Assembly (NCBI RefSeq): GCF_047495875.1
Contig: NC_092459.1
Location: 44,165,414 to 44,229,413, forward strand
Reading direction: 5' to 3'
Origin: Pithys albifrons albifrons
Lineage: Eukaryota; Chordata; Aves; Passeriformes; Thamnophilidae
DNA length: 64,000 bases
The notes beneath the pieces were generated by a model. The model was not told the DNA's origin. It did not search any database and saw only the letters and a list, made by a program, of their open reading frames with translations. Positions within the stretch are counted from its first letter, which is position 1; the number at the start of each line of letters is the position of its first letter. Below, in pieces: positions 23,508 to 34,200 of this stretch. A program made the position numbers and the translations under genes.

Positions 23508-25781
23508 TTAGCAATTTAAGGAGCCTGTCACTTTTTTTGCTTTCTTTGCTTTTTTCAGTATATCACACTTTTTTCTGTTAGGACGCCGGCATCTTTCATC
23601 AATGCTCGGTATACATTCATAATGCCACACTTCCTCCATTTTCTCCACAGGATAAACTGCCTCCACGTAATGACGAATCAGTCTCAGTCTGATGGGATCA
23701 AGCTGTTTTTTATTACAAGCACCTGAATGGTTGTATTGCAGTCTCAGATTCTCCGGAGTAAAGAGTTCAGGAAAGAGTCTTACAAGAAGCCTGGCAGCAA
23801 AGTTGCCGACCGACAGGCTCTGCTGCACTATCTCTCTTACCTCCTTATCGGACAGCAAATACAGAGAAGGCACAGGGAAGTCTGGATTAGGAACAACAAG
23901 TTCATCAAGTGGTATCTTGCAAAAATCCTTGCTGCTTCTTTCTGGTGGCAGTGGTGGCCCTTCAAATTCTTCTCGAAACCTCTCAGGGTTTATTGCATAG
24001 GTGAGAAATTCCCTCCTGTCAGGCCCTGGCACATGGATTTTCCGTTGCTGTTGGTACGAGCGCCTTTGCTCTGTGTCTCTTCGTCGACACCTCTCGTCAA
24101 GCTTCCCAACAAACTCCAATGTCCACACTCTGTCATTCTTTGCCCTGGGGTACAGTATCTGCACATAGTGTCGAATTAATTTAATTCTAGTGGGGTCGAG
24201 CTGTTTCTTGCCTAAAGATCCGCTACAGTTGTATTGCTTCCGTAAGTTTTCATGAGTAAATAGTTCAGGAAATAAGAGAACAAGCAATCGAGAGGCAAAG
24301 TTGCCTATGGAAAGACTGCTTTCATATATGCTTTTAATCTGTTCTTTGTTCAACAGGTAATCTGGGACAGGGACATCAAAATCAGGAGGGGGAAAGTCAA
24401 GTTTGTCAAAATCTATGGGTACAAGCCAAATTTTTTTTGACCGTCTGCCAGGTTTTTCATATTCAAAACTGTCTTCCACTTTTATAATGGATACATCATC
24501 TGGTAAACTAGAAGAATCGTAACAGTCATCTCTCATCTGATCACACTCACTTCCATCCAGGTATGTACTTTCAAGCTCATCATTTATTCGCTGAACACAC
24601 TGCTGCAACCAAGCTTCTTCTTCTTGCACATCTGGAAAGTAAATTTCAGTGTACCTACGGATTATTTGTAGCCGGTGAGGATCCAGCAGCTGTTTTCCAG
24701 AGTCTCCAAAGCAGCTGTACCTTTCAGCTAATTTTCTGTGATCAAAGAGTTCTGGAAACAGTCTGTGTAACAAAAAAACAGAAAATTCCCCTGGCGAAGA
24801 AGCTTCATCTAAAAATTCATTTAGATCCTGAGCATCCAGCATGTAATCTGAGGCAATGACATTACTTCTGTCCAAGGACAAAGTTTCTTCCTGCTCCTTA
24901 TCCTCCATAAAATGAGAGGATTCAACCTGCTCAGTCTCATAAAAACTGGATGATTGCACATTCTGTTGACTGTTTTCCATTTCCCTTTGAGCCCAAAATC
25001 TATTGAAAAAATCGTTGACTTGAGGCAAACACTCCAACTGCCAGACAGCTGTATTCTTCACAGAAGGATAACAAACTTCCACATAGTTACGGATAAGCTG
25101 CAGATGAAGAGATTCAAGTTTCCTTTTGTTGAGAAAGCCGCATGCACTGCAGCTCCTGCCGAACTCATCGTCACTGAAGAGTTCTGGGAAGAGCTGCACG
25201 AGCAACCGGCAAGCCAGGTCTCCGCCTGACGTGCTTTGATCCATGATTTGTTTGAGTTCCGTAGAAGTCAGCTGGTACTCCGGGGGAGGTTTGAAGTCTG
25301 CAACAGACTCTGCAGGACTGACTTGCTTTTTAATTCTGCTGACCTCCAGAGACAACAGGTCAACTTTACTGTGGAGCTGAGTCATATTGGTATTGAGGGT
25401 GTTAAGCGTGTAAAACATTTTCTGTATCAAAGAATATATATTTGAGTCTGAATCTGCTGTGGCTGCTGCTACAGCAATGGCTGTGGCCGAGTCTCTTTTG
25501 CGTTGGTCATTCAAAGTCCGAATTTGTGAGGGACTGCTGGGGTTGAGTTTCTCAAACAACTCGTAAGAAGTGAACTGCTCTGTACCTGGTGGGTTCTTCT
25601 TCTCCGTGATTTTGTGTGAGATGCCATAGAGAGGTTTTTTATAAGATGGAGTGATTACATCACTGAAGAATTCTTCTTCACCCAGCCATGTTACATTAGA
25701 ATTCTTGTTCTTGTTAGGCTGTTCTGCATTTACCTGAGTGGGTGAGCCAGTATCTCTGTTCCTCATGTTTGAAAGGGAGCC
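23508..25781 (-). CDS. BEND3: BEND3 main coding exon (BEN domains 1-4)
   Basis: BEND3 is a nuclear DNA-binding transcriptional repressor known to act on CpG-rich and heterochromatic DNA, rDNA and bivalent promoters. This 2,274-nt exon encodes residues 86-842 of the predicted 842-aa protein (human: 828). Acceptor CCTTTGAAG|GGC at 25782/25781, phase 0, so the upstream ATG at 25799 is intronic. Approximate residues: coiled coil 201-239; four BEN domains at 254-354, 402-492, 557-649 and 724-819, each with the F-PELF core (QLFPELFSD, RLFPELFDH, LLFPELFTH, RLFPELFTP). A SUMO consensus IKVE lies at 518-521 (Lys519). The C-terminus is a Lys-rich tail. No stop or frameshift interrupts it. Placing all four BEN domains in one 3' exon is the normal family arrangement. 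Confidence 0.97.
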   Translation of the reverse strand, partial: GSLSNMRNRDTGSPTQVNAEQPNKNKNSNVTWLGEEEFFSDVITPSYKKPLYGISHKITEKKNPPGTEQFTSYELFEKLNPSSPSQIRTLNDQRKRDSATAIAVAAATADSDSNIYSLIQKMFYTLNTLNTNMTQLHSKVDLLSLEVSRIKKQVSPAESVADFKPPPEYQLTSTELKQIMDQSTSGGDLACRLLVQLFPELFSDDEFGRSCSACGFLNKRKLESLHLQLIRNYVEVCYPSVKNTAVWQLECLPQVNDFFNRFWAQREMENSQQNVQSSSFYETEQVESSHFMEDKEQEETLSLDRSNVIASDYMLDAQDLNEFLDEASSPGEFSVFLLHRLFPELFDHRKLAERYSCFGDSGKQLLDPHRLQIIRRYTEIYFPDVQEEEAWLQQCVQRINDELESTYLDGSECDQMRDDCYDSSSLPDDVSIIKVEDSFEYEKPGRRSKKIWLVPIDFDKLDFPPPDFDVPVPDYLLNKEQIKSIYESSLSIGNFASRLLVLLFPELFTHENLRKQYNCSGSLGKKQLDPTRIKLIRHYVQILYPRAKNDRVWTLEFVGKLDERCRRRDTEQRRSYQQQRKIHVPGPDRREFLTYAINPERFREEFEGPPLPPERSSKDFCKIPLDELVVPNPDFPVPSLYLLSDKEVREIVQQSLSVGNFAARLLVRLFPELFTPENLRLQYNHSGACNKKQLDPIRLRLIRHYVEAVYPVEKMEEVWHYECIPSIDERCRRPNRKKCDILKKAKKAKKVTGSLNC

Positions 25782-28700
25782 CTTCAAAGGAATAAACATT
25801 GTATTAGTAAGACTGTCTTAAAAACATTAGCTATAGGTAAGTTATATAAAAACGCAAAGCCAAATTTTCTTCAGGGGATTTGTGTTAAATAATCAAAATT
25901 AATAAATTCACTAGGAAAAACAAAAATACAGTAAGCTATTATTTAGGTTTTCTTTTTCTTTTTTTTTTTTGCTTGCTCCATGGACTAGAAAAGCAATAAT
26001 AATTCTTAGTACTCTCTACCCACGGAGCTCTAAATGCTCTCCCAAATTAAGTATCATTAGGCTTCATCTTGCATATGAGGATCTTGGTCTGTAGAGAATT
26101 TGGGTGGCAACAAGTCAGCAACAGAGCCAAGAATAGCAACCAGATTTTCTGACTCCTGGTCCTGTGACCTTGCCACTGCCTCCAACAACTGCATTTAATG
26201 TTCCAGCACTCTCTTTAGGCCAACTTTTGAAAATGTCACAAAGGCTATAAAACACAAAACTTATGCTTATTCTCTTCTAATGTGAAAAATCTATATAGAG
26301 CTTTTTAAAAAAATCTTTTAAATGGTGCACAACTCCTAAACAAATCCTGAAAATGACCTAATTTTTAAAAGGTATTCTATTTAAATAACAAAAACATAAA
26401 GTGATAAGTACCTTGGTATTATCTTTTTAAAAAGGAAGCCTAAGATTTCTTTATTTCTGAAATGCAGAGAAGTTTAGACTTATGCATTTTTAAGTTTCAA
26501 AAGAATTTATATAAAAACAGCAATGAGCTCTTAAGGAATTAATGTTCTTGGTAATTTGTAATTCTTCCTCATTGCTTAAAATTGGAACCATTTTCATCAT
26601 CTCACAGCAAGTATGCAGGGCTTGGGAGTTTTTTTTTGTGGTTTTTTTTTTTGCAAACACATGGATATTGCAAGTAGTTTCTAGGAATTTAAGCAGACAC
26701 AACAAAATCAAAATCCAACACAGAGAATTCAAACATGAGAAAACACTCCCAGATTTTAGAGAATACTGTACTGAAGCATTTTCCTTGGCTTGTGCTACAG
26801 AATATTAATTAGATAAAAAAACTACAGCATTTGTGTTCAAGTTATTAAAACAAATGAAACACAGACTCGAGGTCTGAGCTGAGAGCCACAAAAAATTTGA
26901 AATTCTAGTGAAGACCCCACTATGTCATACAGTCAGAAACTTGAATTAAGGTTTCCTTCTGAAAAAACAGAACTGTGGTCCCTCAGTGTGGTCCCTCCCT
27001 ATGTGTACTCACACTTGGCATCTGCTTGCTGCAGTGACAAATTGAATCTAATTACTATTTAATTTCTAATGCAATGTATACTCAAAAGAGGCTCAGAAAT
27101 AACAAGCTGGTTTGCACTCCAAGTTTAGAAACCAGCACTCAGTTAAATTGAAGCCATGATTCCAAGTTTGCTCACTCCCATCATACAATGCTACATAAGA
27201 ACCCTTTGTGTTTTCACACCCAAAGCTGTGGATGGAGAGATGATCCAAAGAAAGTGTAATGCAAAGGTGATACATTGAGAACTGTCCCACTCATAGCAAA
27301 GCAGATTTGCCAAGAGGATAGTGAGAAATCAGAGGCCTGTAACACCACCAGCTGTTAAAGGGCGACTTTTACCCCCGAGTGGTATGATATACCCTAACTA
27401 ACTAAATTAGCTCTCTGTGACTTGTAAAATACCACAATGAAGACTGAATTGTGAGCAGACTGAGATCCACATTGTTCCCACCTAACTACAGGCTCCTGTG
27501 CTGGGACTGAAGTTATCATACACCACCTGTACTTGTCAGTGAAGAAACATGGGTACTTTCAGATGGTAGCAGAGCTCTATCAAACAGACATCACCTGAAA
27601 GCAGGCCAGGCCAATGTCCACTGACAACAAACACAGTACTGCTCCCCAGTCAGACACCCAAACTGAACTACAAATTATTTTACTGTTTTTGATCAGAAGA
27701 ACATAACAAAACATTTCTTACAGAAACAATGAGATCTGCAACCTAATTAGCCAGCTCTTCCACTAACACTCCTGTTGACAGAGTATACCCCAAATATTCC
27801 TTCACATACAGCATGAGACTCATTCAGTTCCTTTCCTACTAAATAGCTTGCCATGGGCCACTAGGTGTCTGTCAGTTCTCAGCTAACCGCCCGCTGTTGA
27901 TTTTCCCTAATTAATTATGTATTAAAACTTGGCAGTGGGGGGGTATCTTCTGTTAATGCACACCTCACACACAATGTCAGGGCAAAGCAACATTAGAATG
28001 AGTATTAAAGAACACAAATTTATTGTCTTGAGAACCTTACTGCACTTCGATGGTGCGACTGTGACAGTTTGCACTGGATTTTGGACACGGTGCTCTGGAG
28101 CTCATGCACAGAACTACAGCAGATCCCCACTGTCCTGGCAGCAGAACTTCTGCCCTTCCCCTAACACAGCTCACAGTGTTTGGCTTTGGTTGCAGGACAG
28201 ATTTGGCTCTCTGCATTTCAGAAACACATAGGCAGTGTTCAGCTGGCAGACAACAAAACATCTGGGCCTGCATTTAAGGATTTTTCCTTCAGATACGTTC
28301 TCATTTTCCTTCCTTTTGCTTTTAATTATCTTGTCTCCACACCATAAATACATAGCTGTTTGTAAATTCTCCAATTAAACTAGTATGTTAATAGTTTAAT
28401 TAGTTTTCTGTAGCACTGATCATTAAGCATCCCTGTATTTCAGACAATACCACACCCATTTAGGATGATCAGCTCTAATGTACCATCAAAAAAGAAGCAA
28501 AGGTTTTGTTCTGTTAGGCTCAATGTACACAAAGCAGGGCTGCTTTTTATACTACAGATGCACAGTAAATTTTTATGTTCTAAACACTCTTTGAACATTT
28601 GCAAAATGCAGTATTTTGGAAAACATTGACCAATACAAGAAATTGTGAAAGAGTCTCTTGCATTCTTTCTCAGAGTCCTAATCCAAGTTTTAAAACTTGC

Positions 28701-30636
28701 TTAGTTATTGTTCTGTTCAGTGCTCAAGTCCAGCTAATTTATGACCTTTAATATGCTTACGGAACAAAGTCGAAATATCTGTAAGAATACAATGCATAAT
28801 ATTCTAGCATCTGAGTAAAGAATAAAAAATAGTTGAGCAAGAAACAGAAAGATTCTATCAAACACATGAGAACTTGGAAAAGTCTTGCACAAAATTTTTT
28901 TTAATTACAATCTTCTAAACTTTTTTTTAAAAGAAACTCAGGGGAAATCAATTTCTGGTTATGAAGCAGCATTCAGAACTTAAAAAAAATATGTCTTCAG
29001 ATAGAAAGTAATTTGGTAATATAATCACTAGCCCAATAAAAAGCACAACTCTGTTTATATCACACACTGATGCCTACGCAATGTGTGGTAAAAATATACT
29101 ACAAGCACAACATTCTTGAAAAAATTAAGATTTTGTCCACTGTTTAAACAGAAACAAAATCATCAATTAAACCAAAATATTGGTACTAAAAAAGGTATTA
29201 AGCTAGAGGACTATTTCTGGTTGGTTATTTAACTAAACCTGCTGATTCACTGGAGTCAGCCAAGAATGAACCTTCATCATTATTACTGGGTCAATTGCTG
29301 ATATATTATAAGTCCAAAGTTATAATTAACTTCAAATTAAATTTTAAAATTTATTAATGGCAAACAGTAAACAGTAAAATACAAAACAAGCACAGTTCAG
29401 AGACCATTATAAAGCTCTTTTAAGAATCTGAATGTAAGGAAACAATTGTAAAAAGGAAAAGAAAGAAACCGGATAATAAGATTAAAACCTACCTACCACA
29501 GGCATTCAGGGAAAAAACCAGCCCTGAGAAGTCAGAGAGATGATAGTCAAGAAAAAGAAATAGAAAGAGGGTGGCTAGAAACGAGACATGAAATGTGCAA
29601 ATACAACATGGAATAACTGGCCTGGTAGCAGAACAGCAGAAAAGGATATGTGCTTAGAGTAGGTCACAAACTAAATATAACCGAGGGCCTGAAGTTATTC
29701 AAAAGAGGATGAATTTGAATCTGGGTTATTTTAATAAAGTGCTGAGTGTGAAAAACAGGAGGTCATTATACTGCTCTAGAGGGTGTCAGGAGAGATGTGA
29801 CTATCTGACACTGGACAGTGCTTTCAGGACTCTCAAAGGAAGCAAAAAAAATATAAGGTGATTCCTGAAGAAGAGCTGAAAAAGGAGACTTTTAGTCTTG
29901 GGAAGGAAGGGCTGAGGGTGGACAAAATCACATGAATTTTCCCACACGCAGAAGACTCTTCTAGAAACAGATGATCACTGCTGCCCCTACTAAAAAGAAC
30001 AAGGACAAAAAGAAGCTGGGTCTGTTCGATAAAGATTAATTGAAATCTGCCATTGTTAGAGAGATGAAACACTAAATCAGGATGATGGAAGAGACTGATC
30101 ATCTCCACAGCTCGAGAAACATTTGGATTGCCACAAGTGGGATGCTGCACCAGAAGTTGTAACACATTCCACTTTGATATGCTGAAGTCTTCTGCATCCC
30201 TGCATTTTTACCTTTCAAATAATATGTAAATTTATACTTGTCTCACTGACATCAGATTTGTGTCACACAAGGAAGAATTACAGCCCCGATTCTATCACTG
30301 AAGATACAGCTGAAGGACTGGGTGACATGAGAGGGACTGTAATCAGAGTCATGTCTAGTTACTCCAATCACTGCCTGCTCCCACGTTCTCTGGCAAACAA
30401 CAAAAACGTACTTCATATGAATAAACTAACCCATGATTGTATTTCAAAAATGAGATTGCTTCCATGTTATTAAAAGAATACCCAGACATGTGTGCAACTG
30501 TCTTAAGATTATCCACATCTGCAAACTCATTATCCATTCAAATCTAGTTAAAAGATTTGCATTGTTTTTATAGCAGCACTGAATTTAGCCTAAGAAATAT
30601 GACCCGAAAAATCACAGTGATGTGTAGAGCGGTCAC
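25782..30636 (-). other. BEND3: BEND3 intron 3
   Basis: 4.86 kb, donor CAGGAG|GTGACC at 30637/30636 and acceptor TTGAAG at 25782. AT-rich with homopolymer runs. No other exon, RNA gene or clear transposon was recognised. Confidence 0.75.
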
Positions 30637-30857
30637 CTCCTGCGTAAAGCGTCTCTTCTTCACGCTGGGCAAGGCATCCTGCTGGGCTCCTGACCCATCA
30701 CAGCCCAGGGGGGTCTGCTTCCGCTTGTTGGAATCCTGCAGGCAAGGAACTGCACCATCCAGGGATTGTTTCTCAGCAGATCTGGATGTTACTGAGCAGT
30801 CTAGAGCTTCATCTTCGTTTTCTGTTTCTACTTTCACATTTTTTTTAGGAATTTTTA
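30637..30857 (-). CDS. BEND3: BEND3 coding exon 3 (SUMO site and nuclear-localisation-like segment)
   Basis: A 221-nt exon with acceptor CTCTTTTTCCAG|TAAAAATT and donor CAGGAG|GTGACC. It completes codon 12 (G|TA, Val) and encodes residues 13-85. It contains VKVE at 19-22, so Lys20 is in a SUMO consensus at exactly the position modified in the human protein. LDCSV (30-34), NKRKQ (55-59) and KKRR (78-81) match the human N-terminal region. The sum 34 + 221 = 255 nt leaves phase 0, in step with the main exon. Confidence 0.92.
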
Positions 30858-31241
30858 CTGGAAAAAGAGAAGGTTTAGAAAGATAAAGTACCCTCTTCAG
30901 AAAATCATGACACCCTTAATACAATTGCAGGTATCTTTTTGCGGTTTGTTTCTTGTTATGAAAACATATTTTGAAGAATGTACGTCAAGATCACCCCAAA
31001 GTCAAATCATTCAGTTTTCCAGTAAATGACTATTTCTTCCCCAAAGAAGAATCTAAAGCATAAAGGACGTAGAGCAGAAAATACAGTAAGGAACAAAGAT
31101 AGTGGTGCATTTCAGATAGCTTTTTAAAAAACATTCATGTAATTTGTCTTGATCCAACTTCATTCTTTAGCAGATGGCAAAGGCTTTAATTCAACAACAA
31201 TTTTTGCCTGACCAAAAATTACACCAAGTATAATATTTTAC
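30858..31241 (-). other. BEND3: BEND3 intron 2
   Basis: 384 nt, donor GAAG|GTAAAATA, acceptor TTTTTCCAG. Nothing else recognised. Confidence 0.8.
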
Positions 31242-31275
31242 CTTCATCATCATCAGTGATTTCAGCTGAATTCAT
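31242..31275 (-). CDS. BEND3: BEND3 first coding exon
   Basis: 34 coding nt encoding MNSAEITDDDE plus the first base of codon 12. The acidic N-terminus beginning MNS-E-T matches the human start. The exon itself begins at 31286 (acceptor TTTTTTCTTTAG|TGAGATAGAAG), giving 11 nt of 5' UTR before the ATG. The donor GAAG|GTAAAA is good. It is too short for ORF-length gene finding and was located by splice-phase reasoning. Confidence 0.88.
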
Positions 31276-31286
31276 CTTCTATCTCA

Positions 31287-34200
31287 CTAAAGAAAAAACC
31301 AAAAATACAAAAGTAAGTATCAGCATCTTCTGAAATCAGAAAATACCTACATCAGTTCTTATAATTACTTTTCACCCAGAGGCATTGGGCCTTAACAGGC
31401 TACAGATAATTTCCAGTCTGTAGGCTTGTCAAAACCAGCTATTTTCAGTACATTTCATGGCCATCTATAGACCTGTCAACATTCAAACTACATTGCAGAC
31501 AACACACAGCAGCTAGGAAAATATCTAAAACTCTTACTTATTTTTCTGCTATGAAAAGTAAAAATCATTCCAACCTTCTCTATACTGGCAGTATATAAAT
31601 GGAAGTTAATTGTATTAAACTCCCTACCCTGTACAAAGTCACTACTTCTTATTACAGACAAATGTTTTCATATTGTCATTGTGGGTGACACAAAGTCATC
31701 ATAAAACGAAAACTCATCATAAACTGTAATATACATGCTGGAGTAACTTTTCATTTAAACATCTTAGAATTTTTGACATGGATTGCATCAATTCAAGCAA
31801 AACAGTGCAGATAGGTCTACAGTAAATCCTTTTTCTCTGTCAGCCTCTAAATAACGTAAGTGTCTCTTGTAAGGAAAAACAAATACATGCATTATGCTAG
31901 CACGATTTCAGTGTTACTTCTCACGTGAAAAACTCAGCTGTGCTTCTGCTTCCTTGAAAACTAATTTTGCAAGATACTTGGTGCAAATATCCATCTTTGG
32001 ACATGTTCCTGACAGCTATTCTAAATCTTCCGAGATCTACAAAGCAAACAACTTATTCAGATCTCACTGACCCTTACAGGGCACGCAGATGCAAACTGAC
32101 ACTCTCAACTGGTGAACTGGTGACTAGTAAATTGTCACGCTCCACTCATGTTCATCTACACAGAGCGTTATGTTCACTTGGTCCCACAACATTATTACTT
32201 TACAAGTGCAAGTGAATAAAACCAGTCAATCAAAAGTGCATATACGGCCCAGGAGTGGGAATTATAATGAAATTCAAAAGAGAGATGGAAAGAGAAAGAA
32301 TCTGTTAAGGAGGGGGAAAAGTCTGTAGTTCTCTCCTGAATAATGCTGGATAATATTTTATTTTTTTAAAATCCCAAGATGACGTTTAAAAGCTCTGTAA
32401 ACACTTGAATGTTGTGTGGATAGGTATTTTAATTTTTTAGTAATTGATGGCTGTAATGACAAGTATGAGGTCTCATTTTGGATTAGATTTTGTACAATTG
32501 CACTACAATGGGTAGCATCCAAACAAAAGATACAAAGAGTTATAAAATCAGCTCATACTGGGCCACCCTAGAAGCCAAAATACTCTTTGATGTGCTGATC
32601 TTCCACATGGCCCCTATATACAGCCTTGTAAAGGGTATCCTCCAGGGGATAACATGAAATTGTCTTCATTATCACGTGTAAAAATAAGTCTCTCTCAGTT
32701 GGACACAGAGCTAATACAAACCCCTCAGACACCTACTCCTTTTACCAACCATCATCCCTATTTCAGGACTTGTATTTATTAATTAATCTGTATATAAAGT
32801 ATGTCAGCTTAATAGTACTATAATCACATCACTTCAACTTCTGCAAACTCTGTAGAGACATAACATCATGAAACTCAAGTGGCCCACACCAGCCTGCAAA
32901 CCACCTGATGAGATGGCATGGGGTAATACAGAGTCTTAGCAGTTCAACAGTAATTACGATTTTAGACACAGCCACTACAGCTCTTTATGAAAAATTCTAG
33001 AACAGTGTAGTTCACACAGCACCATCAAAAAGCTGTGCTGGACCTTAAGAAAAACACAAAGTATTAACTCTTCCTATTTTGCCCTGCTATCCGTGATATC
33101 CAGTGTCTAGATCTCTCTTGTGCTTCTCCATGCTGCACTAGGCTGAGACTCGAGGGCTGGGGGACAAGACCAACATGTGCCAGGGCTCAAGGAGTGTTAC
33201 ACACACTCTTTTGGTGAGGGCCTAAGGTGACAGCAAACAAATTTGCCTATACTGCTACAGAATATACTATAATTGAAATAAAAATGGTTTTCCAGATAAT
33301 CCTAGACAAATGTATCAGAGCAAAACAAAAAAATTTGAATACACAGCCAGGAGGGCTACAAAGATGGCAGTGGGTAGAACAATACAAAGTATTTAAAAGG
33401 ATATATATGGAATTATATTTTCTTTCTAACTCCTGCTATTACTGCTATTCAAATAGAAAGAATGCTTTAGAAAAATTCCTCAGAGAATAGAATCAAACTG
33501 GAAGGAGAAGAGACATGAGGATCTGAAGAGCCAAAACTAAAGCACATATCCCTGTTAACAGTTAACTTTCTGAAGGAGGCAACATCAGGAAGACCAAAGC
33601 TTTCCCAAACTCAGGTCAAATAACATTAATTGAAAATACAGTTTCACAAATTTGAAACAGTGATGTGACTTTTTTTTTTAAATTTGAAAACTGCCAGAAT
33701 ACAATTAAAGCAAATAGTCAGAGCCAGTATCAGAATAAATAAGGTCTAGAAAGACTGGGTTTCATACCTGAACTCTTTGGTGCCAAAGCACAAGCTCCAA
33801 CTTTTTCAGAACACTAGTAATATGTGTCTCATTATCCAGTTTCCTGTCTTTGTGAGATTTTTAAGAACTCAGGTATTATGAGAAAACGAAACATGTGTAA
33901 CAGCCTCTGTCAGGAGACAGGACTCAACTCCCTCTCTGACTTCCTGCCTCACAGCCCTACCTGCTTCCTCAGTCAAGCATGGATGCCCACTTTCCATCTT
34001 GATAAACTGTCAAAACAACATCTTTTTTTTTCTGAGCTACTTTCCTTGTAATTCATAGAGGTTAACGGTAATGCAAGTAATCAGGCCGGGCTCAGAAGTA
34101 TACACAAGGTTTGGGAGAGAAAATTAAAATCTCTCCTTACACCAGCAAGCCAGTGGCTTGATTCAACCATTGAATCACGGAATCACAGTGTATTCTCAGC

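Noticed and set aside
25782..25799. ATG at 25799 as the BEND3 start
   Set aside because: The exon begins at 25781 after an AG acceptor. Two upstream exons in matching phase supply the true N-terminus.
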